Below, piece after piece: positions 1-9,156 of a DNA stretch of 41,437 nt (position 1 is its first letter; every line of letters starts with the position of its first letter). The stretch is taken from the NCBI GenBank assembly GCA_024276735.1, contig JAJRWQ010000050.1:1-41437 (forward strand), written 5' to 3'. Source of the stretch: Actinomycetes bacterium. GTDB lineage: Bacteria; Actinomycetota; Thermoleophilia; BMS3ABIN01. The notes beneath the pieces are model-generated. The model was not told the DNA's origin, did no database searches, and was given only the letters and a program-made list of their open reading frames with translations. The position numbers were made by a program, and so were the translations under genes.

Positions 1-1
1 C

Positions 2-379
2 CACGCCGGCATCTCCGACGGCACGGCGCTGCTGCTCACCCGCCTGCGCTGGCCGGCGACGGTGATCTTCGCCTTCCTGGCCGTGGAGGGCACCTACCGC
101 TACGGCCCCGGCGGCGGGCCCCGCTGGCGCCTTTTCAGCCCCGGGGCGCTCTTCTCCACCATCGGCTGGGTGGCGGTGACCCTGGTCTTCGGCTTCTACG
201 TCAACAACTTCGCCTCCTACGACCGCATCTACGGCACCCTGGCGGCGGTGGTGGAGTTGCTGGTCTGGTTGTGGATGAGCGCCATGACCTTCCTGCTGGG
301 CGGCGAGCTGAACATGGCCTGGCACCGCTTGCGGCACCACCCGCCGGCGACGCCACCGCCGACCGACGGCGGTGTTTGA
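2..379 (+). CDS. YihY/BrkB-family (UPF0761) inner membrane protein, C-terminal part; 5' end outside window
   Basis: Open frame from the window edge to TGA at 377-379. Motifs FSPGALFSTIGWVAVTLVFGFYVNNFASYDRIYGTLAAVVELLVWLWMSAMTFLLGGELN are typical of the YihY/BrkB C-terminus. Confidence 0.85.
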   Translation, partial: HAGISDGTALLLTRLRWPATVIFAFLAVEGTYRYGPGGGPRWRLFSPGALFSTIGWVAVTLVFGFYVNNFASYDRIYGTLAAVVELLVWLWMSAMTFLLGGELNMAWHRLRHHPPATPPPTDGGV

Positions 380-403
380 AAGACCCGCCGCCGCTGGTAG
401 AAT
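376..403 (+). promoter_or_regulatory. Sigma70-type promoter for RNase P RNA (TTGAAA-N16-TAGAAT)
   Basis: TTGAAA at 376-381, TAGAAT at 398-403, placing the start near 410, just upstream of the rnpB 5' end. Confidence 0.6.
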
Positions 404-410
404 AATGGTG

Positions 411-806
<396 letters not shown>

Positions 807-810
807 GAAC

Positions 811-838
811 AAGGGCTCTCCCCACGGGGAGGGCTCTT
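811..838 (+). terminator. Probable rnpB terminator hairpin (weak U tract)
   Basis: AAGGGCTCTCCCC-AC-GGGGAGGGCTCTT forms a 13-bp stem including two G-U pairs, directly after the rnpB 3' end. No T-run follows. Confidence 0.55.
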
Positions 839-975
839 GCATAAGGGCGCGCCGTGGGCGGCGGAGCCGGGGCCGCGGGGGCCGGAAATCCAGCGAAGCA
901 GCAGGGCCGGGAGGCGACTTGGAAAACGGTTCGGGCAGCGGCAAACCACGCAAGGCGTACGTCGCCGGCAGGCGG

Positions 976-2262
976 ATGGACCGGTACCGGAAGAAGGGCC
1001 GGCTGCGGCGGCAGAAATCACCTTCCCCCGGGAGCTCCAGCGGCCAGGCACCAGTGCCGGCCCCTGGCGGCGGCCCCGGCGGCACCCCCTGGTACCGGCG
1101 CGGGCGGGTGTGGGCGGTAGTCGCCCTGCTGCTGGCGATCGCCCCGGCGGCAGCCCTGGTTTCCTTCCGTTTCGCGGTGGAGCCCGGCGAGGGGGCGCCC
1201 GCCGCGGTGGCTCCCCCGGCCGTGACCACCCCCGAGGACCAGCTGCTGGCGTCCATGTCGCTGGAGGCGAAGGTGGGCCAGATGGTGATGGTGGGGTTTG
1301 CCGGCGAGGACGTGGACGGGGAGATCACCACCCTGGTGCGCGACCGCAAGGTGGGGGGTGTCTTTCTTTCCCGGGAGGATATCGACGACGGGGAAGAGGT
1401 CGCCGGGCTTAACCAGTACCTGCAGGCGCTGGCGGTGCAGGGCGGGGCGCCGGCCGGGCTGCTGATCGCCGTCGACCAGGAGGGTGGCCGCACCCGCAGC
1501 ATCGACAGCATCGGCCCCTTCTACTCCCAGCCGATGATCGGCGAGATGGGCAAGGTGGCCGGGGAGGTCGCCGAGCAGCAGGCGTCGTTCGCCGCCGGCT
1601 ACCTGGAGAAACTGGGAATCAACACCAACCTGGCGCCGGTGGTGGACGTGAGCGACGGCTGGGGCTCGCTGATGTACGCCCGCAGCTACGGCGAGGACGC
1701 CTCGCTGGTGGCCTATGCCGGCTCCATGGCGGTGCGGGGCTACCGCAAGTCCAACTTCGTTTCCTGTCCCGGCCATTTCCCGGGCCAGGGGGCTGCCGAC
1801 GAGGATCCCGAGGACGCCATTCCCCGCGTGGACGCGGACCGAGGGCAGCTGGAACAGAGGGAGCTGCCGCCGTTCTGGGCGGTGATCGCCGAGCAGGCGC
1901 CGATGCTGATGGTGGGGCACGTGGTGGTGCCGGCCCTCGATCCCACGGAGCGGCCGGCGACCATGTCGCAGCCGGTGATCACCGGGCTCCTGCGCGGCGA
2001 GCTGGGTTACCAGGGTGTTGTCATCACCGACGACATGGAGCTCGCTGCCATCGCCGACAACTGGGACGTGGGCGAGGCGGCGGTGGTGGCCATCGAGGCC
2101 GGCGCCGACATGGTGCTGGTGGCCCAGACCTACGAGGCCCAGGTGGCGGTATGCGACGCCATCCTGGCGGCGGCGCGCTCGGGGCGCCTGGGCGCCGACC
2201 GCGTCGACCAGTCGGTGAAACGCATCCTGGCGATGAAGCGGCAGTACCACCTGGCGCCGTAG
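976..2262 (+). CDS. Glycoside hydrolase family 3 N-terminal domain protein (NagZ-like beta-N-acetylhexosaminidase), membrane anchored
   Basis: VGQMVMVGF, GLLIAVDQEGGRTRSI, GINTNLAPVVDV, PGHFPGQGAADEDP, GYQGVVITDDMEL motifs and an N-terminal TM segment. The ORF-track start at 802 lies within the rnpB end, so ATG 976 is preferred. Confidence 0.85.
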   Translation: MDRYRKKGRLRRQKSPSPGSSSGQAPVPAPGGGPGGTPWYRRGRVWAVVALLLAIAPAAALVSFRFAVEPGEGAPAAVAPPAVTTPEDQLLASMSLEAKVGQMVMVGFAGEDVDGEITTLVRDRKVGGVFLSREDIDDGEEVAGLNQYLQALAVQGGAPAGLLIAVDQEGGRTRSIDSIGPFYSQPMIGEMGKVAGEVAEQQASFAAGYLEKLGINTNLAPVVDVSDGWGSLMYARSYGEDASLVAYAGSMAVRGYRKSNFVSCPGHFPGQGAADEDPEDAIPRVDADRGQLEQRELPPFWAVIAEQAPMLMVGHVVVPALDPTERPATMSQPVITGLLRGELGYQGVVITDDMELAAIADNWDVGEAAVVAIEAGADMVLVAQTYEAQVAVCDAILAAARSGRLGADRVDQSVKRILAMKRQYHLAP

Positions 2263-2277
2263 CCCGCCGGCCGCCTG

Positions 2278-2688
2278 CTACCAGGAACCGTCCCCTGCCA
2301 CCAGCCGTTCCACGCGGCCGTCGTGCTTGCGCAGGATCAGCACCGTGTGCCCGGAGTCGGCCGCCGTGGCCCGCATCTCGTAGCCGGAGGTGTCGCCGCC
2401 GGTGATCTCCAGCATCGGGTTGATCCGGGGGTTTACCGTCTTCAGCTCGGCCACGCTGGCGGCGTAGCTGCCGTGCATGCGGTAGTACTCTTCCTGCAGC
2501 GCCTCCGCGTTCTCCAGCACCGTTTGCGCCGCCAGCAGCGCCGCCCGCTCGTCGGCGCCGGTAGTAGTGGCGCCCGTGGCCGGCGGCGCCGTGTCGCCGG
2601 CCGGCCCTTCCCCGCCGCAGCCGGCCGCCGGCAGCAGCCAGCAGCCCAGGAGCAGGGCGATCAGGGCGATCACGGGGCGGCGTTTCAA
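2278..2688 (-). CDS. Small lipoprotein with a type IV pilin-like soluble domain
   Basis: TTG start at 2688 with GAGGA upstream. LKRRPVIALIALLLGCWLLPAAGC lipobox, then QTVLENAEALQEEYYRMHGSYAASVAELKTVNP...GYEMRATAADSGHTV, which resembles pilin-fold domains. Confidence 0.6.
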   Translation of the reverse strand: MKRRPVIALIALLLGCWLLPAAGCGGEGPAGDTAPPATGATTTGADERAALLAAQTVLENAEALQEEYYRMHGSYAASVAELKTVNPRINPMLEITGGDTSGYEMRATAADSGHTVLILRKHDGRVERLVAGDGSW

Positions 2689-2833
2689 TGTCTTCGTCCT
2701 CGTTCCGGTCGCGGTTGCCTGCAGAGTTTTTCGCCGCCGGCACGGAAAAGCCTTGCCGGCGCGGGCGGCCGCGGCGCCGGCCGCTTCGCCCTGCTGCTTT
2801 CGCGGGCGGCCGCGGGCGTCTAGACTATCCTGC

Positions 2834-4072
2834 ATGAGGCTGGAACTTCCATTTGCAGGCAGAACGGTGGCGGTGGAGATCCCCGGCCACCGCTTCGCCG
2901 GCGTGCTGGAGCCGCCGTTGCCGCCGGCCGCCCCCGAGCCGGGGAAGCTGCTTTCGCGGGCGCGGGCGGCGGCGGGCGGCGAGCGCTTTCTCGCCGGCGG
3001 CCGGCCGCTGGTGCTGGTGAACGACGCCACCCGGCCCACGCCCACGGCGGCGATGCTCGCCCATCTCTGGCCCGCCCTCCGCCACCGCCGGCCCCGCTTC
3101 CTGGTGGCCGCCGGCACCCACCGGCCGCCCACCCGCGGCGAGTGCCACCGCATCTTCGGCGACCTGTGGGAGGAGGTGGCGGCGGACGTCGCCTTTCACG
3201 ACGCCGGCGACGCGTCGCGGCTGGTGGAGCTCGGCCGCACCCCCGCAGGCACCCGGGTGCTCCTCAACCGGCAGGTGGTAGAGGCGAAAAAGATCCTGGT
3301 GCTGGGCTCGGTGGAGCCGCATTACTTCGCCGGCTTCACCGGCGGCCGCAAGATCTTCCTGCCCGGCGTGGCCGCCGCCGGCAGCATCGAGCAGAACCAC
3401 CGCCTGGCGCTGGACGGCGCCGCCCGGGCGCTGGCGCTGGCGGGCAACCCGGTGCACGCGGACATGGACGCCGCCCTGGACCTGCTGGGTGACCGGGAGA
3501 TCTTTGCCCTGCTGGTGGTGCTGGACCGGGAGCGGCGGCCGCAGGCCGCCTTTGCCGGTGACATCCGTGCCGCCTTCCGCCGGGCGGCGACGGCCGCGGC
3601 GGAGCTCTGCGGCGCCCCCTGTCCCCGGCGCGAGGAGATCGTGCTGGCGGCGGCGGCGCCGCCCCTGGACCGCGATTTCTACCAGGCGCAGAAATCGGTG
3701 GAGCACGGCCTGCTGGCGCTGCGGGAGGGCGGCATCCTCGTGCTGGTCTCCGGCTGCCGGGAGGGCGTGGGCGACGCCGCCTTCCTGGAGATCATGGATG
3801 GGAGGCCGCCGCGGGCGGTGGTGGAGGAGGCCCACCGCGAGTACCGCCTGGGCCGCCACAAGGCCGCCCGCCTGGCGGCGGCGGCGATGAAGCACCGGCT
3901 GTGGGCGGTAACCGGCGTCGGCGACGAGGTGGTTTCCCGGGCCTTCATGCGCCCCTTTGCCGACGTGGGCACGGCGCTGGCGCAGGCGCTGGCGGCGCGC
4001 CCCCACGGCCGGGTGTGGTTCCTTCCCGACGCCGGCAACGTGGTGCCCCGCTGCGGGGAGGCGCCCGCCTGA
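2834..4072 (+). CDS. LarA-family (nickel-pincer lactate racemase-like, DUF2088) protein
   Basis: NDATRPTP, AAGTHRPPT, VEPHYFAGFTGGRKIFLPGVA and QNHRL motifs match LarA substrate and cofactor-binding positions. Confidence 0.85.
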   Translation: MRLELPFAGRTVAVEIPGHRFAGVLEPPLPPAAPEPGKLLSRARAAAGGERFLAGGRPLVLVNDATRPTPTAAMLAHLWPALRHRRPRFLVAAGTHRPPTRGECHRIFGDLWEEVAADVAFHDAGDASRLVELGRTPAGTRVLLNRQVVEAKKILVLGSVEPHYFAGFTGGRKIFLPGVAAAGSIEQNHRLALDGAARALALAGNPVHADMDAALDLLGDREIFALLVVLDRERRPQAAFAGDIRAAFRRAATAAAELCGAPCPRREEIVLAAAAPPLDRDFYQAQKSVEHGLLALREGGILVLVSGCREGVGDAAFLEIMDGRPPRAVVEEAHREYRLGRHKAARLAAAAMKHRLWAVTGVGDEVVSRAFMRPFADVGTALAQALAARPHGRVWFLPDAGNVVPRCGEAPA

Positions 4073-4100
4073 AACCTCCTGCCGCCTCCGGTGGCCTGCC

Positions 4101-4760
4101 TCAGCGCGCCTCGGCGTACAGCCGGAAGCTCAGCCGCGGCTTCATCCTTCCCCGCCGGATCCGCCGCAGCACCTTGCGGCGCAGCTCCGGCGTCAGGATC
4201 TGGGCGTAGAGGGCGTCGTCCATGAACTCCCGCTCGCTCACGGAGACGTCTTCGAAGTGCTCCGAGAGCAGCGCCGCCAGCGATTCCCGGTCGAAGCGGG
4301 AGCGGTGGTCCCGGTCCAGCTCGTGCTCGAAGACCAGGCCGGCGGCGGCCAGGGCGTCGCTGGCGCCGCAGTTGGGCGTGGTCAGGAGCAGGTTGCCCCG
4401 GCTGACGCGGCGCGCCTCCGCCACCAGCGCCTGCGGTTCGGCGGCATGCTCCAGCACCTCCACCATCATCACCGTGTCGAAGCTGTCGTCGGCGAACGGC
4501 AGCGGCCGGCCTTCCTCCAGGAGCACCGCCTTGATACCCAGGCGGCCGGCGGCCTCCACGTAGTCGGGGTTGATGTCGGCGCCGGTCACTTCGAAGCCGG
4601 CGTCCGCCAGCCGCCGGGCGTAGCCGCCGGTGGCGCAGCCCAGGTCGAGGATGCGCTTGCCGGCGCGCTCGGCGACGAAGGAGACGATGCGCTCGCTCAC
4701 CACCGAGAGGGGGTCGCGGTCCAGGTACCAATCCTTGGTGTCGCGTTTTTCCACGGGCAA
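4101..4760 (-). CDS. Class I SAM-dependent methyltransferase
   Basis: RILDLGCATGGYARRLADAGFEVTGADINPDYVE, then DDSFDTVMMVEVLEHAAEP: canonical motifs I to IV. Confidence 0.9.
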   Translation of the reverse strand: MPVEKRDTKDWYLDRDPLSVVSERIVSFVAERAGKRILDLGCATGGYARRLADAGFEVTGADINPDYVEAAGRLGIKAVLLEEGRPLPFADDSFDTVMMVEVLEHAAEPQALVAEARRVSRGNLLLTTPNCGASDALAAAGLVFEHELDRDHRSRFDRESLAALLSEHFEDVSVSEREFMDDALYAQILTPELRRKVLRRIRRGRMKPRLSFRLYAEAR

Positions 4761-5010
4761 CTCCGCGAGATCATACTTTTTCTCGATAAGAATACACCGA
4801 ATGGCCGATTTTTTTCGCGCCCGCTGCTGCTATGCTGGCCAGGCCGGCTGCGGTGGTGCCAGGACGGGAGAGCCGCACGTGCAGGCGTGAATCGGCGGCG
4901 CCGCAGCCGCAGCAGGCCTCGGGGCTGCTCCCGGGAGATCCCTTGTGGCCAGTTATCGTTTCGAAGTGGCAAGCAGCAGCAGTGGCAGCGCGAGCGGAAA
5001 GCGAGGAGAG

Positions 5011-6519
5011 ATGGCGAGGAGAAGGCGGAGCGCCGCACCGGCGACAGCGACGGTAACATGTCTGTCCGGTGAAATTCACAGGGGAAAGCTGGGCAACGGG
5101 AGCGCGGGCAAAGTTGTGGTGCCGGGGCCGGCGTGGCCTCGGCCGCGCCGCCTCGGCGTCACCCTGGCCTTGGCCCTGGTGGCCTTCCTGTGCCAGCTGC
5201 CGGCGGGGGAGGCGCGGGCCGCCAACGGGCCCTGGCAGGTCTCCGCGTTTCCCCTGGCTGCCGGCGCGGGAGACCAGGTCTCGCCCTCGGTGGACGGCAG
5301 CCGCGTGGCCTTCGTCGACGGCGGTGCCGCCGCGGGCGAGCGGCTGCTGGTGCGGGACGCGCTCGACCCCGCGTTTCAGCAGCTCGTCTACCTGGGAGAG
5401 GTGGCGGCGGGCCCGGAGATCGACGGCGGCGCCGTGGCCTGGCAGGACGCGGAGGGCGGCGTCTGCCACTGGCTGCCCGGCACCGGGTTGGATAAGTGCA
5501 TCACCACCGGCCCTGCCGCGCGACTGGCCTTCTCGGGCGTGGTGGCCCTCACCGGCGAGGAGGACGGTGGCAGCGTCATCCGCCGCGTCCACTTCGTCTC
5601 CGGCCTCACCCGCAAGCTGGACAGCCACGCGCTGACGGCGATGCGGTACGACCCCGACATCGAGGGCGATACCGCCGTCTGGGTGCGCATGCGCGGCTAC
5701 GGCTCCAGCTACTACGAGCCCCTGCTCGTCTCCTACGACATCGCCGACAACAGCTGGCGCTACCTCACCGCCGTGGGCGGTGGCAAGGCGGACGACGGCA
5801 GCAGCGTCTACCAGCGGCGGCGGCCGGTGATCGACGGCGACCGGGTCTTCTACCAGCAGCGCCGGAACCAGCCGGGGTCCGACTGGGACATCTACGAGGC
5901 GGTCCCGGACACGTACGGGGTGCCGCTGGTAGAGCGGCCCGGCGACCAGGTGGCCGCGACCGCGGACGGCCGCTTCCTGGTCTACCAGGACGACCGCGGC
6001 GGCGACTGGGACCTGTACCTGTACGACCTGGAGGCCGGCATCGAGCAGCCGCTGTGCACGGCTCCCGGCAACCAGGTGAGCCCCTCGGTGAGCAGCAGCG
6101 GCGTCGTCGCCTGGCAGGACGACCGGGGCGGCGACTGGGACGTCTACGCGGCGGTGCTGTCCCCGCCCGCGGACGCCGGCGCGCTACCGCGGCTGACGCT
6201 CTCCCTGGAATCGGTGTGCTGGGACGACTTTGCCTCCTACCTCGCCCGGACGCTGACCGTGGGCTACCGGGTCGATGATATCGGCGCCGGGCCGGCGGCC
6301 GCGGCGCAGGTGGAGAGCGTGGTCACCGGGCCGGCGGCGGTGCTCTTCCTCGACGACCTGCCGCTGCCCCTGGGCGACATTGGGCCGGGGGAAAGCGCGA
6401 GCTTCGACCTGCACTTCCAGGTCCCCGCGGGAGTGGCGCGCTTTCAAACCCGGCTGGCGGCAACGTGTGCCGCCCCGGGCGGTGGCAGGGCCTCCTTCCC
6501 GGAGCACCCGCCGGCGTGA
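5011..6519 (+). CDS. Exported TolB-like beta-propeller repeat protein
   Basis: Signal-peptide-like LGVTLALALVAFLCQLPAGEARAA; repeated GDQVxxxxDGxxLVYQDDRGGDWDLYLYD units. Start uncertain: ATG 5011 with GAGGAG upstream, or a later GTG near 5116-5119. Confidence 0.7.
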   Translation: MARRRRSAAPATATVTCLSGEIHRGKLGNGSAGKVVVPGPAWPRPRRLGVTLALALVAFLCQLPAGEARAANGPWQVSAFPLAAGAGDQVSPSVDGSRVAFVDGGAAAGERLLVRDALDPAFQQLVYLGEVAAGPEIDGGAVAWQDAEGGVCHWLPGTGLDKCITTGPAARLAFSGVVALTGEEDGGSVIRRVHFVSGLTRKLDSHALTAMRYDPDIEGDTAVWVRMRGYGSSYYEPLLVSYDIADNSWRYLTAVGGGKADDGSSVYQRRRPVIDGDRVFYQQRRNQPGSDWDIYEAVPDTYGVPLVERPGDQVAATADGRFLVYQDDRGGDWDLYLYDLEAGIEQPLCTAPGNQVSPSVSSSGVVAWQDDRGGDWDVYAAVLSPPADAGALPRLTLSLESVCWDDFASYLARTLTVGYRVDDIGAGPAAAAQVESVVTGPAAVLFLDDLPLPLGDIGPGESASFDLHFQVPAGVARFQTRLAATCAAPGGGRASFPEHPPA

Positions 6520-6675
6520 GAGCCGGGCGTTGCGGGTGGCGGGGCCGACAGCCGCCCCGCCGCCCGCCCGCGGGCGCTGCCGGCGGCCTCCCGCGGGCGG
6601 GGAGCAGCCTTGAAAATACCTTGATTTTCAGGAGGTTTTGCCTTAACCTGAAGCTGATGGTTTGCTGCCGCTTCC

Positions 6676-6705
6676 TTGCGGCTGCTTTTGCTGCTGTGAT
6701 ATACT
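6676..6705 (+). promoter_or_regulatory. Promoter of rimP-nusA operon with extended -10 (TTGCGG-N18-TATACT, TG at 6697)
   Basis: TTGCGG at 6676-6681, TGATATACT at 6697-6705. Confidence 0.6.
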
Positions 6706-6729
6706 TTTTTAAACTGTGGCAGTGATTCC

Positions 6730-6757
6730 AAGTGGGTTCGTTGGCCCACTTTTTTTT
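6730..6757 (+). terminator. Intrinsic terminator/attenuator in the rimP leader
   Basis: AAGTGGG-TTCGTTGG-CCCACTT followed by a T-run, about 20 nt after the predicted start and upstream of rimP. Confidence 0.75.
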
Positions 6758-6795
6758 GCCCGGCAGCGTGCAGCGTAACGGCAGGGGGCGGTATC

Positions 6796-7248
6796 GTGAA
6801 ACGCGACCAGATACTTGCCGAGGTGGAACAGGCCCTCGCCGAGAGCATGCCCGAGGTGGAGGTCGTGGACGTGGAGCTGGCGGGCGGTCGCGGCGGCAGG
6901 CTGATGAGAGTTTTCGTGGACCATCCCGCGGGGGTGGACCACCAGCTTTGTGCGCAGGTGACGAACGCACTGGATCGTTTCCTGCGCCGTTACACGGTCG
7001 AGGTGTCCTCGCCGGGTATAGAGCGCAGGCTGCGGACCCCGGAGCATTTCCGGGCCGCGGTCGGAAAAAAGATAAGACTCAAGACCTATGGCCCGGTGGA
7101 AGGACGTCGGAACTTCACCGGTTTTTTACGTTCGGTAACGCCCGAACGGCTGCAGTTGGAGACCGACGCCGGAGAGGTCTCCATCGGGTTCGAGGACATA
7201 GCCGGCGCCCGGACGGTTTTCGATTTCGACGGCCCGGGAACGGCTTGA
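6796..7248 (+). CDS. rimP: Ribosome maturation factor RimP
   Basis: LMRVFVDHPAGVDHQLCAQVTNALDRFL...YTVEVSSPGIERRLRTPEHFRAAVGKKIRLKTY; located immediately before nusA. Confidence 0.93.
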   Translation: MKRDQILAEVEQALAESMPEVEVVDVELAGGRGGRLMRVFVDHPAGVDHQLCAQVTNALDRFLRRYTVEVSSPGIERRLRTPEHFRAAVGKKIRLKTYGPVEGRRNFTGFLRSVTPERLQLETDAGEVSIGFEDIAGARTVFDFDGPGTA

Positions 7249-7300
7249 TGGTTACGACCCCGGTTGCTCCCTGGGCCGTACAGCGATAAAGGAGCGAGCA

Positions 7301-8821
7301 GTGAGCAAAGAGATCGTTGAGGCACTGAGGCTTCTCGAGCAGGAGAAGGGCATCGACTTCCAGGTGCTGCTGACGGCGCTGGAGGATGCCCTGCTATCCG
7401 CGTACAAGAAGACTCCCGAGGCCGTGGAGTTCGCCAAGGTGGAGATCAACCCCGACGACGGCGAGATCGCCATCTACGAGCTGATCCTGCCCGACCATCC
7501 GCCCACCCTGCCGCCGCCCGCCGAGGCGGAGGCGCCGGAGGCGGGCGGGGAGGCCGCCGAAGGGGAAGAGGCCGCGGAAGCCGGTGAGGAAGAGGAGCTG
7601 GTGCCGGACCCCTCGATGTACGACGAGAGCGAGATCGAGAAGGTGCGCATCGAGACCCCGGAGGACTTCGGCCGCATCGCCGCCCAAACCGCCAAGCAGG
7701 TGATCCTGCAGCGCATCCGCGAGGCGGAGCGGGGCATGATGTACGAGGAGTACAAGGACCGCATCGGCGAGATCGTCACCGGCCTGGTGCAGCAGAGCAA
7801 CCGCCAGTACACCCTGATCGACCTGGGCAGGGTTGAGGCGCTCCTGCCCAAGGAAGAGCAGGTCAGCAGCGAGCGCTACGACCACGGATCCCGCATCAAG
7901 GCGGTGATCAGCGAGGTGCGCGACCAGACCAAGGGCCCCCAGGTTATCGTCTCCCGTGCCAGCGAGGAGCTGGTGCGCAAGCTGTTCGAGCTGGAGGTGC
8001 CGGAGGTGGCCGACGGGCTGGTGGTGATCAGGAGCGTGGCCCGCGAGCCCGGCTACCGCTCCAAGATCGCCGTGGAGTCCCTCGACGACAGCATCGATCC
8101 CGTGGGCGCCTGCGTCGGCCCCCGCGGCTCGCGCGTGCGCATGGTGGTAAGCGAGCTGCGCGGCGAGAAGATCGACATCATTCCCTACAACGAGGACCCG
8201 GCTTACTTCGTGGCCAATGCCCTGAGCCCCGCCAAGGTGCTGCGCGTCTGGCTGCAGGAGGACGGCGCCGACGAAGAGGGCGAGGCAGCCGCCGAGGGCG
8301 AAGGCGAGGGCGAGGAGAAGAAGAAGGCGGCCACGGTGGTGGTCCCCGACGACCAGCTGTCCCTGGCCATCGGCAACAAGGGGCAGAACGTGCGCCTGGC
8401 CCACAAGCTCACCGGCTGGCACATCGACATCATCAGCGACAGCAAGATGGCGGAAGAGGAAGAGTCCGCCGAGGAGGAAGTGGAGGAGCTCGACGGCCGC
8501 TGTGCCGCCCTCACCCAGAGCGGCAAGCGCTGTCCCAACGCGGCGCTGCCGGGCTCCCGTTACTGCGGCATTCCCGCGCACCAGGCGCTGGCCGAGCAGG
8601 AGGAGGCCGGCGAAGAGGCGGAAGCAGCGGCGGAGACGGCGGAGCCCGAAGATGAAACCGGCGCCGCCGACGAAGCTCCCGCCACCGACACGGAAACGGC
8701 CGCGCCCGGTGACGCCGTCGACACCGGCGAAGACGGGGCCGGTGACGGCGAAGAAGCGCCCGCCGCGGGCGACGGGGCCGCGGTCACCGCACCCGAGGCG
8801 TCGGAAGACCAGGAGGAGTGA
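7301..8821 (+). CDS. nusA: Transcription termination/antitermination protein NusA with acidic insertions and a C-terminal Cys/His module
   Basis: N-terminal NusA domain, S1 region, KH domains ([60 protein letters not shown]). Confidence 0.95.
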   Translation: MSKEIVEALRLLEQEKGIDFQVLLTALEDALLSAYKKTPEAVEFAKVEINPDDGEIAIYELILPDHPPTLPPPAEAEAPEAGGEAAEGEEAAEAGEEEELVPDPSMYDESEIEKVRIETPEDFGRIAAQTAKQVILQRIREAERGMMYEEYKDRIGEIVTGLVQQSNRQYTLIDLGRVEALLPKEEQVSSERYDHGSRIKAVISEVRDQTKGPQVIVSRASEELVRKLFELEVPEVADGLVVIRSVAREPGYRSKIAVESLDDSIDPVGACVGPRGSRVRMVVSELRGEKIDIIPYNEDPAYFVANALSPAKVLRVWLQEDGADEEGEAAAEGEGEGEEKKKAATVVVPDDQLSLAIGNKGQNVRLAHKLTGWHIDIISDSKMAEEEESAEEEVEELDGRCAALTQSGKRCPNAALPGSRYCGIPAHQALAEQEEAGEEAEAAAETAEPEDETGAADEAPATDTETAAPGDAVDTGEDGAGDGEEAPAAGDGAAVTAPEASEDQEE

Positions 8822-9156
8822 CCTTGGTCCGCCGCGGGCACATCCCGCAGCGGATGTGCACCGGCTGCGGGCGCCGGTTTGCCAGGAGCGGCCTGGTCAG
8901 GTTTACTGTAGTCGAGGACGGGGACACGCGGATCGCGGTCCTCGACCCCGGGGGAAAGGCTCCCGGCAGGGGAGCATACGTATGCCCGTCGCGCCGGTGC
9001 CTGGAGCGCGCCCTTTCCCGCAGGACCCTTGAGCGGCGCCTGCGGGTGGAGCGGGTACACCCGTCGGTGGACGATCTCTTCGACGCAGTGGCCACCCGGG
9101 CAGCGGGCGGCGCTTCGCCGGGAAACACGCGTTGCGATACGGCAGGTGAAAGCTGA
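8818..9156 (+). CDS. ylxR: YlxR/DUF448 family RNA-binding protein (RnpM)
   Basis: [18 protein letters not shown]...[20 protein letters not shown]; lies between nusA and infB; start overlaps the nusA stop. Confidence 0.92.
   Translation: MTLVRRGHIPQRMCTGCGRRFARSGLVRFTVVEDGDTRIAVLDPGGKAPGRGAYVCPSRRCLERALSRRTLERRLRVERVHPSVDDLFDAVATRAAGGASPGNTRCDTAGES

Noticed and set aside
4835-5115. Possible riboswitch or structured RNA upstream of the TolB-like gene
   Set aside because: Compared by eye with cobalamin, c-di-GMP-I, SRP and tmRNA consensus elements; no convincing match, and the gene start itself is uncertain.
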